NCBI GenBank assembly: GCA_026707735.1 | Contig: JAPOWH010000027.1 | Coordinates: 62,001 to 126,000, forward strand | Source of the DNA: Gammaproteobacteria bacterium | GTDB lineage: Bacteria; Pseudomonadota; Gammaproteobacteria; Pseudomonadales; Azotimanducaceae | Direction of reading: 5' to 3' | Length of the DNA stretch: 64,000 nucleotides | Part shown: one piece after another, positions 27,061 to 36,400 of the stretch | Position numbering within the stretch: position 1 is the first letter of the stretch | How the letters are laid out: each line of letters opens with the position of its first letter | The notes under the pieces: generated by a model | Told to the model about the DNA's origin: nothing | Database searches by the model: none | Seen by the model: only the letters and a program-made list of their open reading frames with translations | Made by a program: the position numbers and the translations under genes

Positions 27061-28788
27061 TTATTCGTTCTCTTCCTGAACGATGTACGCGCGTGTATAG
27101 TCAGGGTCGGTGCCCACCGCTCGGCGTGACACCCCTTTTACACGACTATCTGACACGTACACGCTGCCGCGTTCGTACTGGACCAAAATTGCAACGTCGT
27201 CGTGAAGAATTTTCTGAACTTGATCCATTGCCTCCATGCGTTCTACGGGATCGCTTGAGCTTTGAGCAATTGCTACGTGCTTATCTAGCTCGGGATTCTC
27301 GTATCGACCGCGATTGTTCGCGTTCCACGATGCAAAAAGGTCGCCAAACGTCAATACATCGTCGTAGTCGGGACCCCAGCCAGCGGCGACAATGTCGAAG
27401 TCACCCGAAGTCATTTTCGCCAGGCGCTGCTTGAAAATCTGCTTGTCAATTTTGACTTCGATCCCCAGCTTTTCCTTGTAGAGTCTTTGGTAATACTCCG
27501 ACTGTTTGTTGGATACGGGATTGTCGCCCGTCAAGAACATCAGTGGCGGCAATTCGTCAAGTCCGAGCTCATCGAGAGCCATTGCCAAGTGTTCACGTGC
27601 TTTTACTTCGTCCTGTACAAACCTAGGGCCAGGATATTCATCTCGAAAAGATCCGTGTACACCTCTCAGCCATACTGGAAATATGGATTCTCCAGGTAGA
27701 TTGCCTGGCAATTTCATTACCTTGTATACAAGCTCTGCAGGGTCGTGTACCAATTGCAAAGCCTTTCTTAGGTTGTAGTTAGAAGTCAATCGATCAGGGC
27801 GATGGTTCAGTTCAAGAAAGAAAACTGAACCGTCTACGTGCTCCTGAATTCGCCACCGATTCTTTAATGCCCGGTCCAAATTCTCCGAGTTCAAGCCTGC
27901 AAAGACTATCTTTCTGGTCGCAAATAGATTCAGAACCGCATTGGCATCGTTAAGAATGTATGCAAAGTCAATTGCATCGAGCTTGGTTTCGTCGCGATTC
28001 CAGTAGTATTCGTTCTTCTCCAATCGAACGCTAGCCCCGTGAACCCAACTGGCTATTCGAAACGGACCGTTGTAGATGAGATCCTCTGCGTCGGCACCGT
28101 ATCGCCCACCTGTCGAAAGATAGAACTCCTTATTTATTGGATAGTAGGTGAAGAACGCAAGCAACTTCAAAAAGTATGGAGTTGCCTGCTCCAATTCGAC
28201 TTCCAAGGTGAAGTCGTCTAGCGCACGGGCACCAAGTTCTTCGATTGGTAGTTCGCCTTCATTGATGCGCTGACCATTCTTAATCGGAAACAAAATGAAC
28301 GCATATTGTGAGGCTGTTTCGGGGTTGACCGCAGTTTGCCATGCAAAAACAAAATCGTGTGCGGTAACCTGCGTACCGTTGCTCCAATAGGCGTCAGAAC
28401 GAATCCGGAAGGTCCCTCCCAGTTCATCCAATTCCCAGGATTCCGCGATACCGGGGATTAGGTTGTTGTCCGGTCCAAAGCGAAGCAGTCCCTCCATGAC
28501 GTGACCAAGCACCATGCCCGACACCATGTCTGTGGACCGTGTTGAATTGAGCTGTGGCGGTTCCGAGCTCAACGTCAAAGTTATGGTATTAGTCGCGTAG
28601 TCGACTGCGGAGGTGGATCGTGTGCCCGCTGCAGAATTCGCTGTTACTAGACCTAGCAATGCGAGAAGCACAACGAAAAAAAGTAAGCCGACTAACGCGT
28701 ACTTAGCCAGTTGCCAGGCCGATCCGCGACTGACCTCTTCCTTGAATGGTTTTGCGGGCGGACTCGAAGGAATTAAGGTGTCCGACAT
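27061..28788 (-). CDS. oppA: Peptide ABC transporter substrate-binding protein OppA (membrane-anchored or exported)
   Basis: 575 residues, SBP family 5. The N terminus is cytoplasm-like and charged (about 24 residues), then one hydrophobic helix (YALVGLLFFVVLLALLGLV, about 30-48); no lipobox or clear cleavage site, so the protein may stay anchored. The mature part has the family hallmarks: SEPPQLNSTRSTDMVSG, VMEGLLRFGPDN, SDAYWSNGTQVTAHDFVFAW and GPFRIASWVHGASVRLEKN. It captures oligopeptides in the periplasm. ATG 28788 is nine bases after the VWA gene. Confidence 0.93.
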   Translation of the reverse strand: MSDTLIPSSPPAKPFKEEVSRGSAWQLAKYALVGLLFFVVLLALLGLVTANSAAGTRSTSAVDYATNTITLTLSSEPPQLNSTRSTDMVSGMVLGHVMEGLLRFGPDNNLIPGIAESWELDELGGTFRIRSDAYWSNGTQVTAHDFVFAWQTAVNPETASQYAFILFPIKNGQRINEGELPIEELGARALDDFTLEVELEQATPYFLKLLAFFTYYPINKEFYLSTGGRYGADAEDLIYNGPFRIASWVHGASVRLEKNEYYWNRDETKLDAIDFAYILNDANAVLNLFATRKIVFAGLNSENLDRALKNRWRIQEHVDGSVFFLELNHRPDRLTSNYNLRKALQLVHDPAELVYKVMKLPGNLPGESIFPVWLRGVHGSFRDEYPGPRFVQDEVKAREHLAMALDELGLDELPPLMFLTGDNPVSNKQSEYYQRLYKEKLGIEVKIDKQIFKQRLAKMTSGDFDIVAAGWGPDYDDVLTFGDLFASWNANNRGRYENPELDKHVAIAQSSSDPVERMEAMDQVQKILHDDVAILVQYERGSVYVSDSRVKGVSRRAVGTDPDYTRAYIVQEENE

Positions 28789-28797
28789 GGTGGTGCC

Positions 28798-30267
28798 CTA
28801 CTGAACGGTCCTAAGCAAATTGCTCACCACACGCTCCAAATGGACAAGCGAATTACACTCTTCCGCTTGGTGAACATACGGTGTGTACTTCCGCATGATA
28901 GCGTCTCCAGTGTTCCACGTGGTCCGTGACTCCGGATTCAGCCAAATCACTCGTTTGGACAGGTCGTAGAGCTCTTTCAGGACGCTTTGATGAGCGTCCC
29001 CGTAGTTATTGCGCGCATCTCCAAGAATTATGATCGTCGTGCGGTTGTCAATGTCGTTTGAGCACTTCTTTCGAAAATCGAGCAATGCTTGACCATAGTC
29101 GGTAGAACCGCTTCCGTAGTCTCTCAACGTCTTCGCAATTGCATCCTCAAGTGAATTGCGCTCGAACAGTTCGGTCACTTCACCCAAATCGGAGGAAAAT
29201 GCAAACGACCGCACCTTTGGCATTACTTCCTCGAGGCTATACAAGAACATCAGCATGAATCGTGCATAGTTCGATACGGAGCCGCTAACGTCGCAGATTG
29301 CAAACACGTTTGGCCGGTCGACCTTGACGGATTTCCAATGAAGGTCGAATATGTTGCCGTCGTAGCTCATGTTGTGTCGCAACGTTCTAGAGACATTCAA
29401 CACGCCGCGCTTGAACACTTTCTTTCTTCGGGAGTGCAGTGCTACCAGCTTCTTGGCCATTCGATACACAATTTCTTGTACCAGCCGAAAATTCCGGTGC
29501 TCGACGTTGGACAGCTTTACTTTTCTCAACAATTCCTCCCTCAGGCGTAGCCCCTGAGCGTCGGCATGCAATAGAAACTGCTTTTCGACATAGTCGCGCA
29601 CCTGTTCTCGCAACCAGTCTTGTCGATGTCTAAGCTCGCGTCCAAGTCGCCGGATGGGAAGCTCTGCGCTTTCCTTTGAGGAGTTAATCTCTCGTTGCAG
29701 TTCCGCAAGCCCCATCTCATCAAGTATTCGGCGAGTGTATAGACCTTTTTGGGTAAATACTTGGATTTCCTCTAAACGTACTGCTTTGGCCGATTTGGCA
29801 ACTTGCACATTGAGCTCAATTCGATCATTGCGCATCAGCAATTGCCCCAATCGCGAAGTCGGTTCTGCCAACGGACCGCGACCTAAGTCTTCAGAGTCTG
29901 TCTCATCCGTGAGTTCTTGGCTCGCGCCACCGCCGGTTCCTGCCCCCTGCGAACGACTTCCCGAACCCCGACCCTGACTCTCAGAGGAGGTAGCACCGTC
30001 GTCGCCGCGATCACCGTCGGTCTCGTCGCTCTTCGTTCGCTGCGCAGATATGTCTACAAAGTTGAAGAATTCCTCAAACGTGTTGTCGAAGGTCTCCTTT
30101 TCGTCTATGGTCTTGGGAAGCACCAAGGCAAGAGTGTTTTTGAGAAACTCTCTGTCTTGATATCCCGTTAGTTCAACTGCGCTCAGCGCATCCAATGTTT
30201 CTGCGGGAGAAATCCGCACTTCCGCCGTGCGAAGCGCTGAAATGAAGCTAGTTAGAGTGCGGTCCAT
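28798..30267 (-). CDS. CoxE-like von Willebrand factor A domain protein
   Basis: 489 residues, predicted cytoplasmic. An N-terminal helical part is followed by a long Gly/Ser/acidic linker (about 83-140), a second helical part, and a C-terminal VWA domain with the MIDAS motif DVSGS (Asp326, Ser328, Ser330). CoxE/YehP-like VWA proteins work with MoxR AAA+ ATPases as chaperones that mature enzymes or insert metal. The moxR-like gene lies 26 bases upstream and oppA 9 bases downstream on the same strand, so a shared transcript is likely. The client protein is unknown. Confidence 0.86.
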   Translation of the reverse strand: MDRTLTSFISALRTAEVRISPAETLDALSAVELTGYQDREFLKNTLALVLPKTIDEKETFDNTFEEFFNFVDISAQRTKSDETDGDRGDDGATSSESQGRGSGSRSQGAGTGGGASQELTDETDSEDLGRGPLAEPTSRLGQLLMRNDRIELNVQVAKSAKAVRLEEIQVFTQKGLYTRRILDEMGLAELQREINSSKESAELPIRRLGRELRHRQDWLREQVRDYVEKQFLLHADAQGLRLREELLRKVKLSNVEHRNFRLVQEIVYRMAKKLVALHSRRKKVFKRGVLNVSRTLRHNMSYDGNIFDLHWKSVKVDRPNVFAICDVSGSVSNYARFMLMFLYSLEEVMPKVRSFAFSSDLGEVTELFERNSLEDAIAKTLRDYGSGSTDYGQALLDFRKKCSNDIDNRTTIIILGDARNNYGDAHQSVLKELYDLSKRVIWLNPESRTTWNTGDAIMRKYTPYVHQAEECNSLVHLERVVSNLLRTVQ

Positions 30268-30293
30268 GGCGGCTGGGCGGACCGTCGCAGTAG

Positions 30294-31235
30294 TCAGGCA
30301 TTGACAGCCTTATGTGTGATCGAAGGAATGTCGGTGTTGATATTGTCAATATCCTCCTGGAACTTCAATATCACGTTCAATGTTTCTCGCACGAGGTCTG
30401 GATCAAGAGTTTCCGTGTGGAGGAGCAGCAGAGTTCGCGCCCAATCTATTGTTTCACTAATGGCGGGCACTTTTTTCAAGTCCATGTCGCGCAGCTCTTG
30501 AATAAACGCAACGAGCTGCTTGCGCAGCAATTCTGGGATTTCTGGTACGCGTGCATGGATGATTCGTTGCTCCAATTCCATGTCGGGAAATGGAATATAC
30601 AAGTGCAAGCATCGACGTTTCAGAGCATCAGAAATTTCGCGTGTGTTGTTGCTTGTCAGGAACACCATCGGAGGCTCTCTAAGGGCTTTGACCGTTCCAA
30701 TCTCTGGAATAGACACTTGGAAATCCGAAAGAATCTCCAACAGCAAGGACTCAAACTCGTGGTCGGACTTGTCGACTTCGTCGATGAGCAGAACGCAGCC
30801 TTGTTCTTCCTGCAACGCCTTCAGCAGCGGTCGCGGCTCCATAAACTCCTGAGAGAAGAAAATGTCGCCAAACTCGTGGAGCCGACCAACTGACTCCCTG
30901 AATCCCTGTGCACCCTGCAGGACTTCATCCAAGGTTTCTTTGAGCACTTGCGTATAAAGTAACTGCTTGCCGTATTTCCATTCATAGATCGCCTTGGATT
31001 CGTCCAATCCTTCGTAGCATTGCAGCCTTATCAGCGGCAACTGGAACATTTCTGCCGTAGTCTTGGCAAGTTCGGTTTTGCCAACGCCTGGTGGTCCCTC
31101 GATCAGAACAGGCTTTCTCAAGTGATACGCAAGGTATACGGCTGTTGCGATTTGATTGCTGCAGATGTAGCGGTGTACTTCGAGGTGATTCTTCAAAGAG
31201 TCCACTGACTCGGCGAGACGATCTAGTTCGTTCAA
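30294..31235 (-). CDS. MoxR-family AAA+ ATPase
   Basis: 313 residues. Walker A GPPGVGKT (47-54), Walker B CVLLIDEVDK (147-156), sensor 1 FLTSNNTRE and an arginine-finger region ALKRRCLHLYI. The protein matches the MoxR APE2220-like type usually paired with CoxE-like VWA proteins. It probably remodels or activates a client together with the VWA protein encoded next. The start is TTG 31235 with a GAGAG ribosome binding site; the frame is open upstream but has no ATG or GTG in frame. Confidence 0.9.
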   Translation of the reverse strand: MNELDRLAESVDSLKNHLEVHRYICSNQIATAVYLAYHLRKPVLIEGPPGVGKTELAKTTAEMFQLPLIRLQCYEGLDESKAIYEWKYGKQLLYTQVLKETLDEVLQGAQGFRESVGRLHEFGDIFFSQEFMEPRPLLKALQEEQGCVLLIDEVDKSDHEFESLLLEILSDFQVSIPEIGTVKALREPPMVFLTSNNTREISDALKRRCLHLYIPFPDMELEQRIIHARVPEIPELLRKQLVAFIQELRDMDLKKVPAISETIDWARTLLLLHTETLDPDLVRETLNVILKFQEDIDNINTDIPSITHKAVNA

Positions 31236-31315
31236 TTTGCTCTCGGTTTTCGTAATGATGGTGCTATCCGCAATGCACTTCGACCGACTTCATTCGTCGG
31301 ATTCGGTTGCTGCGG

Positions 31316-32116
31316 CTACAAGCCACGGAAATCTGCCGTGCGTTTTTCCATGAACGCAGCCACGCCCTCTTTGTGATCTTCCGTCTGACCACATCTAAGG
31401 TGGGTAACGGCTTCTTTCTCAAGCATTGTCATGAAGTCGGAGACAGACGACTGATTGACATTCTGTTTCATCCAGCGATAGCTGACAAGCGGTCCTTTAG
31501 CAATTCGTGCTGCGAGTTCGTGGACATCCTCCGAAAACGACTCCTCAGGCAATACTCGATTAACCAACCCTATGCGCAACGCTTCCTGGGCATCAATGAT
31601 TTCAGGAAGGAAGAAAAGCTCCTTAGCTTTGGACTCGCCTAGCAGGCGGGTTAGCTGCCATGTTGTTCCAAAGTCGCCTCCCAAGCCCACATTGGCGAAT
31701 GCCGTACCGAATTTCCCCTTTGTGGATGAGAAGCGAAGGTCGCAAGAAGCTGCAATTCCAAGGCCAGCTCCCACTGCATGTCCATTGACGGCAGCAATCG
31801 TCACTTTGGGAATGGTGTGAAGCAAGTAGGGAAACAGGTGCCGTTCCCGTTGGTGATCAACCGACCGCTCAAAAGTCTGCGGTTGGCCACTTGGATCTGT
31901 TCCACCCATACTACTCACGTCGCCTCCAGCGCAGAATGCCCGCCCTGCCCCGGTCACAACAATGGCACCGATGCCCGGATTCCGAACCGCATCCCCAAGT
32001 CGCCCAATCGCGGGAAAAGTCATATCGTCCGCGATGGGGTTTAGTTTGGACGGGTTGTTGAGGGTGATGGTCAATACCTTGTCCGAAACGTCGAACAAGA
32101 TCGGATCGTCGCTCAT
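31316..32116 (-). CDS. Enoyl-CoA hydratase/isomerase (crotonase) family protein
   Basis: 266 residues. The oxyanion-hole segments are present (GAGRAFCAGGDVSSM and HAVGAGLGIAASCDL). The two Glu of true enoyl-CoA hydratases are replaced (Gly near 120, Phe140), while Asp148 in VGLGGDFG sits where PaaG-type isomerases have their catalytic Asp. The reaction is therefore more likely isomerisation or another crotonase chemistry than simple hydration. ATG 32116. It is the second gene of a minus-strand series with PhyH upstream (121-base gap) and moxR downstream (80-base gap). Confidence 0.87.
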   Translation of the reverse strand: MSDDPILFDVSDKVLTITLNNPSKLNPIADDMTFPAIGRLGDAVRNPGIGAIVVTGAGRAFCAGGDVSSMGGTDPSGQPQTFERSVDHQRERHLFPYLLHTIPKVTIAAVNGHAVGAGLGIAASCDLRFSSTKGKFGTAFANVGLGGDFGTTWQLTRLLGESKAKELFFLPEIIDAQEALRIGLVNRVLPEESFSEDVHELAARIAKGPLVSYRWMKQNVNQSSVSDFMTMLEKEAVTHLRCGQTEDHKEGVAAFMEKRTADFRGL

Positions 32117-32237
32117 GGGCTTATCCTACGTGCAGCGTCTTGTTGGAGACGCATTTTGCACAAAATGAGGGCATTCAACGCTTCGGGCAACGTCCCAAAG
32201 CTCCCCAACTCTAGAAGTCTAGCCAAATGCTAGAAGG

Positions 32238-33431
32238 TCATCCAGCCGCCCTAGCCAGTGCTTCCTCCTTCACACGCTTTCGCTCGGCCGCGAGCGAGTG
32301 ATTGAATCCTGCACCGGGAGGCCAAACACCCGGGTCTGCCTTGACGTAGCGACACAGGTGTCTCGCGTGATCCGAAAGAGTCTCCCAAATCTCATGCGGC
32401 ATGGTCTTGCCGCCGGCTTTACCAATCCACGGGGCACCATATTCAACATTGGGCAGTGAACGGATTTCACGACTCAGGTTTGGAGTTGCACCGTGCCACG
32501 CTCGATTGTCTCGGAACACCCCAGCGCCGGCTTTTGCCCCAACTAACGTACACATGCGCATCCACTCAGGCTCCTCTGTCGGGTGTGGAGGAGGTCTTAC
32601 CGCCTTGTGACTTCCTGGAATCTGTCGTATAGGTCCGTTCTCCCAAGTCAGATCGCACATGACGAAATTGATCGTAATGATTGGCGGAGTGTGGTCGACG
32701 ATCTCCCTCTGCGTACGGAGATCAATTTCATCGGTTCCCTCGCGATAACGCATCTCGACTCCAAGCTCCTCTGCTTGCTCGCGTCGCGAGATCGGAACGT
32801 TTTGGTGTTCTCTCAAGTCCATATGAAGGTGCTGGTATTCCACCGCTCCTGGCAAGCAAAGGTCGCCGCCAGCACCTACAACCTTGTACTCCGTATTGCC
32901 GAACAGAGCCGCAAGAATAGGAGTCGTGGTTGGCAGATCGACCATTGATGCCCAGACCGAGTCGTGCAGCATTTGACGAGATGCGGATGTCGTTCCGTAG
33001 CTGTAGCGATGGGGTAGACGACCCGTTTCAGTAATGTATTTTCGTCCGTCGTGACCGTTGGGTTCAAGAATCTGACGCAAGACTCGAGCGGAACCCTCTC
33101 GAAATCTGGCAAGCGTGTCGTCATCTAGAAGATCCTTGACCACGACAAAGCCATCTCTAAAGAAAATCCTCTTAGCCTTTTCTATTTCGTGCGGCTCACA
33201 TATGTCAAGTCCGACATAGCCATTGTTGTTCTTGAGTTTTTCGCGCAACGCGCATATCTCGTCGTCGTCGTGAAGACGGCGAGAAGGCGAGTAGGGATCG
33301 GCAACGCCAAAATGTCTTTTCTTATCTCTGACAACACCACCCGACTCGTCGAGGGTCTCGTTTATGGGGGTATTAGCACACCAACCCACTTCCGTTTCGC
33401 CAAAAACCTCCATGCCATCTAGTTCGCTCAT
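32238..33431 (-). CDS. Phytanoyl-CoA dioxygenase (PhyH) family protein
   Basis: 397 residues. The iron-binding H-x-D is His203-Met-Asp205 (YQHLHMDLREH); the distal His is in AWHGATPNLSREIR, with a following Arg for 2-oxoglutarate. A long N-terminal extension of about 80 residues (GMEVFGETEVGWCANTPINE) has no domain I recognise. Substrate unknown. It differs strongly from the 293-residue PhyH protein at 1424, so the two are not recent duplicates. ATG 33431. It heads the minus-strand series that leads to moxR and opp. Confidence 0.84.
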   Translation of the reverse strand: MSELDGMEVFGETEVGWCANTPINETLDESGGVVRDKKRHFGVADPYSPSRRLHDDDEICALREKLKNNNGYVGLDICEPHEIEKAKRIFFRDGFVVVKDLLDDDTLARFREGSARVLRQILEPNGHDGRKYITETGRLPHRYSYGTTSASRQMLHDSVWASMVDLPTTTPILAALFGNTEYKVVGAGGDLCLPGAVEYQHLHMDLREHQNVPISRREQAEELGVEMRYREGTDEIDLRTQREIVDHTPPIITINFVMCDLTWENGPIRQIPGSHKAVRPPPHPTEEPEWMRMCTLVGAKAGAGVFRDNRAWHGATPNLSREIRSLPNVEYGAPWIGKAGGKTMPHEIWETLSDHARHLCRYVKADPGVWPPGAGFNHSLAAERKRVKEEALARAAG

Positions 33432-33859
33432 CGACTTTTCTCAGCCTTGCCCAAGCGTAAAACGAGCGTCATATGTTATTCGTGTCCAACAGCCAAATCA
33501 ACAAATCACATCACGGCAGAATTCAGCGCCGCAGTAGCAAGTAGCGTCGTTGCACAATTCGGTCCTCAGCTCTACCAACCAAGACTCATTTGCCAGATTT
33601 GTCGTGGCCACCCAATATCGAAACTCGACAGCGGTGAAACCTAGCCCATCGAGAATGCATAGGGAAACTTAGTCACAGCCGTTCACACAGGTGGAAGTAG
33701 AGGTAGGATTCCTCACCAAAGGAATGAGGCTTCGAGAGGGCCTCGTTGCTTAGAGTCACGCGAAGACACATGCACGCCCGGAATCAATGACACTTCTAGT
33801 CACGTATAAGTAGACTGACCAATCTCTAAAGCCACATTGTGGTCTGTGAGCGGGGAGTA
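33432..33859. other. 428-base intergenic region
   Basis: It separates the end of the flotillin operon from the start of the PhyH-like gene, both on the minus strand, so it should hold the terminator of one and the promoter of the other. A small hairpin, GAGGC (33726-33730) with GCCTC (33740-33744), is the only structure seen; it lacks a T run. No convincing promoter, small gene or RNA gene was found. Confidence 0.5.
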
Positions 33860-35620
33860 CTATTCTGGCTTGTCGGCCTCGCCCTCATCCTTCGGCTGAA
33901 TCGCGGATCGAGTGAGTCCCGCAAGGTCGCGTGCATCCAAGCCAATTTCCTTCAATAGCGCATCTATCAGGGGTGCCTGACTGCGATACTGCAAAGCACT
34001 TGCCACAACTTGGTCGGCTAGTCCGGACCTGCCACTCGAACCTTGTTCGCCGGAATTGTTTGTGCCGCCAAAACCACTCGCTCCGTCGAAGTGAACTATC
34101 TTGATGCCGTCAATGTTCTCAATGGGCTTGACTGATTCCCTAACAATTTCTGCCATGTGTTCGACGATTTTCAGCCGCACCTTCATGTCGACGATTGTGT
34201 TGCTCAGCAGGTTTTCGGCCTCATTCAATGCACGTGTACCGTCCGCATCGACCTCGTACCTTCGTTCTGCAACGTCAACTTTCATGCGTTCCGCATCTGC
34301 ATCGCCTTGAGCTTCTATTCGAATCTTTTCGGCACTCGCATTCGCCAAAGTACGAATGGCTTCCGCCTCGTCAACGGCCGCATTCTTCTCTGCCTCCGCA
34401 GCAATCGTTACTTGGATTGCCTCACGTTCAGCCGCGCGTCGGGCGTTCACAAGATCCACAGACTTCTCGCGTTCTACAACTTCTATCTCCCGCGCGGTTA
34501 CCACCATTTCCTCGGAGCGCGCAGCTTCTGAACGGGCGTGGTTGGCTTGCGTTTCCGCTTCGGATTGCGCCTTGGACTTCTCAGCGACAGCGATGTCGCG
34601 ATCTTGGTTTGCCAACTCGACAGTCTTTTGCCTATCAACCTCGGTTGTTTCTATGGCGCGTTGACGTTCTATGTCACGTTGCTTTACTACCCGTTCGTTC
34701 TCAATTCGTTCTTCCTCGACTTGGCGTTTCGCAAGAATCTCAGCGAGTTCAACCTTTTGCCCAGCTTCGATCTGTGCTTCCTGGGCCTCGCGGTCTCGGT
34801 CAGCCTGCTCACGTTTGATTTCAGCAACTTGCGACGCACGACGAATTTCGATCTCGCGTTCTTGCTGAAGCCTGGCGTACTCGGCATCGCGGGCGATCTC
34901 TAAGGTCTGACGTTCAGTTTCAAGATTCTTCTGGTCAATCGAGACTTGCGTGTCTCGTTCAATCTCGTTTCGTCTCTTACGCTTTTCTTCGATTTCGGAC
35001 GTGAGACGTGTAAGACCCGCCGCGTCAAACGCATTGTCTGGATTGAAGAATTCGCGATTTGTCTGGTCCAACCCCGTTAGGGACACTGATTCCAACTCGA
35101 GGCCGTTCTTCAAAAGGTCCTCGGACACTGCAACCTGAACTTTTTGGACAAAGGAGACTCGTTGCTCATGCAGGTCCTCCATGGCCATTTCTGCAGCAAC
35201 CGACCGCAACGCGTCTACCAGTTTGCCTTCGACAAGCTCTCGAAGTGCATCAGGCATCATAGTTCGCTGACCAAGCGTCTGCGCTGCATTTGCTATTGAC
35301 TCAGCGGTCGGCTGGACGCGTGTATAGAACTCGGCCAGAACATCGACTCTCATGCGATCATGTGTGATCAAAGCCTGTGCATCTTTGCGCTGGACTTCAA
35401 GTCGCATAGTGTTCATGTTGACCCGAATTACCTCGTGGAGAACGGGGAATACCAACGCGCCTCCATTCATGACTACCTTCTGTCCGCCTAAGCCAGTTCG
35501 AACAAAAGCGACTTCCTTGGATGCTCGACGATACAAGCGGGCGAGAATGAGGCCAATCGTCATGAGTGCGACGAGAATCAGGCCAACAATCAACGCTATT
35601 TCCATTAAATTGGCGAACAT
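33860..35620 (-). CDS. floT: Flotillin (SPFH/band 7) family protein
   Basis: 586 residues. An N-terminal membrane hairpin or helix (ALIVGLILVALMTIGLILA) is followed by an SPFH domain (about 40-210) and a very long charged coiled coil (about 215-470, Glu/Arg/Gln-rich with EA repeats) and a C-terminal region with GASGFGGTNNSG. Flotillins scaffold ordered membrane domains at the inner membrane. E. coli YqiK is the closest named relative. ATG 35620 has AGGAG six bases upstream. Last gene of the operon RHH-like, pspA, yqiJ-like, flotillin; the gap after yqiJ is 37 bases. Confidence 0.94.
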   Translation of the reverse strand: MFANLMEIALIVGLILVALMTIGLILARLYRRASKEVAFVRTGLGGQKVVMNGGALVFPVLHEVIRVNMNTMRLEVQRKDAQALITHDRMRVDVLAEFYTRVQPTAESIANAAQTLGQRTMMPDALRELVEGKLVDALRSVAAEMAMEDLHEQRVSFVQKVQVAVSEDLLKNGLELESVSLTGLDQTNREFFNPDNAFDAAGLTRLTSEIEEKRKRRNEIERDTQVSIDQKNLETERQTLEIARDAEYARLQQEREIEIRRASQVAEIKREQADRDREAQEAQIEAGQKVELAEILAKRQVEEERIENERVVKQRDIERQRAIETTEVDRQKTVELANQDRDIAVAEKSKAQSEAETQANHARSEAARSEEMVVTAREIEVVEREKSVDLVNARRAAEREAIQVTIAAEAEKNAAVDEAEAIRTLANASAEKIRIEAQGDADAERMKVDVAERRYEVDADGTRALNEAENLLSNTIVDMKVRLKIVEHMAEIVRESVKPIENIDGIKIVHFDGASGFGGTNNSGEQGSSGRSGLADQVVASALQYRSQAPLIDALLKEIGLDARDLAGLTRSAIQPKDEGEADKPE

Positions 35621-35657
35621 TTAGACTCCTGAAAATTTCCTTGAGTTTTGCGAAAAG

Positions 35658-36389
35658 TTAGTCGTCGGTTAGTGCTTCTGAAGTGTTTCTAACGCCGACG
35701 AATTGCGAACCAGTCTTTTGGATCAGAAGTACCGAGGAACCTCGTTCGAATTCTTCGTCCTTGTTATCCGGCTCGACCATGACGTAGTGGGAAAGACCAT
35801 GTTGGTCCGTGAGTTTTGCTTGAGCGGGCATCCCTTTCCGTGCAGTGCCCAATGTGATCGTTGCGATGCGTCCTACAAATGTGGAAGAGTCGACGGCCGA
35901 TGATTGATCCTTTGGAATGATCTTTGCGAAACCCTTTCCAAACACGCGAACTACAGGAATTGTGAGGACGAGGGGTGGAATCCATGCAATGCTTCCATGA
36001 AGAAGTACACCGAACATGCCATTGACAATCGCTTGCATTATGTAGCCTGAAAGACCAAACACAAGCAGGAACATTACAAGCAGAATCAGAAGTGGGACTT
36101 TTCCAATATAGAGCCAACCAAGGATTCTTGCTGGAAGGTTCGTAGGATTCGCGGTAATCTGGCGTATGCCGGTATCTCCGTAGTCTGGCCCCGATCCGCT
36201 TATGTCCGATTGAGGAACGTCCAAATCGACATCTGCGTCCGCGTCCACATCCGGAACGAGTGAGTCCAAAAAACTGAAAATGCCAGCACCAATCAGTGCC
36301 AAAACACCCTCTAGCACGGCGATGGCGAGCATAAGGCCAATTGCAGCAGCAAAGGGCCTATTCGCTGCCTCGAGTGCGAACTCAAGCAC
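35658..36389 (-). CDS. yqiJ: YqiJ-like (NfeD-like OB-fold) inner-membrane protein
   Basis: 243 residues. One hydrophobic helix at 15-40, an acidic linker (VDADADVDLDVPQSD, about 48-63), two or more helices at about 98-150, and a C-terminal OB-fold-like soluble domain (GRIATITLGTARKGMPAQAK ... ERGSSVLLIQK). Proteins of this shape are encoded next to flotillins in many bacteria and help organise them in the membrane. It starts with GTG 36389, 11 bases after pspA. Confidence 0.88.
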   Translation of the reverse strand: MLEFALEAANRPFAAAIGLMLAIAVLEGVLALIGAGIFSFLDSLVPDVDADADVDLDVPQSDISGSGPDYGDTGIRQITANPTNLPARILGWLYIGKVPLLILLVMFLLVFGLSGYIMQAIVNGMFGVLLHGSIAWIPPLVLTIPVVRVFGKGFAKIIPKDQSSAVDSSTFVGRIATITLGTARKGMPAQAKLTDQHGLSHYVMVEPDNKDEEFERGSSVLLIQKTGSQFVGVRNTSEALTDD

Positions 36390-36400
36390 TGATTAACTTC

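Noticed and set aside
33447-33644. 65-codon frame with two Cys pairs in the 428-base gap
   Set aside because: TTG start overlapping the leader of the PhyH gene; Cys spacing fits no known zinc finger.
33726-33744. GAGGC/GCCTC hairpin as flotillin operon terminator
   Set aside because: Only five pairs, nine-base loop and no T run.
34195-34818. 207-codon frame opposite the flotillin coiled coil
   Set aside because: It mirrors the repetitive Glu/Arg codons of the coiled coil; the flotillin frame explains the region.
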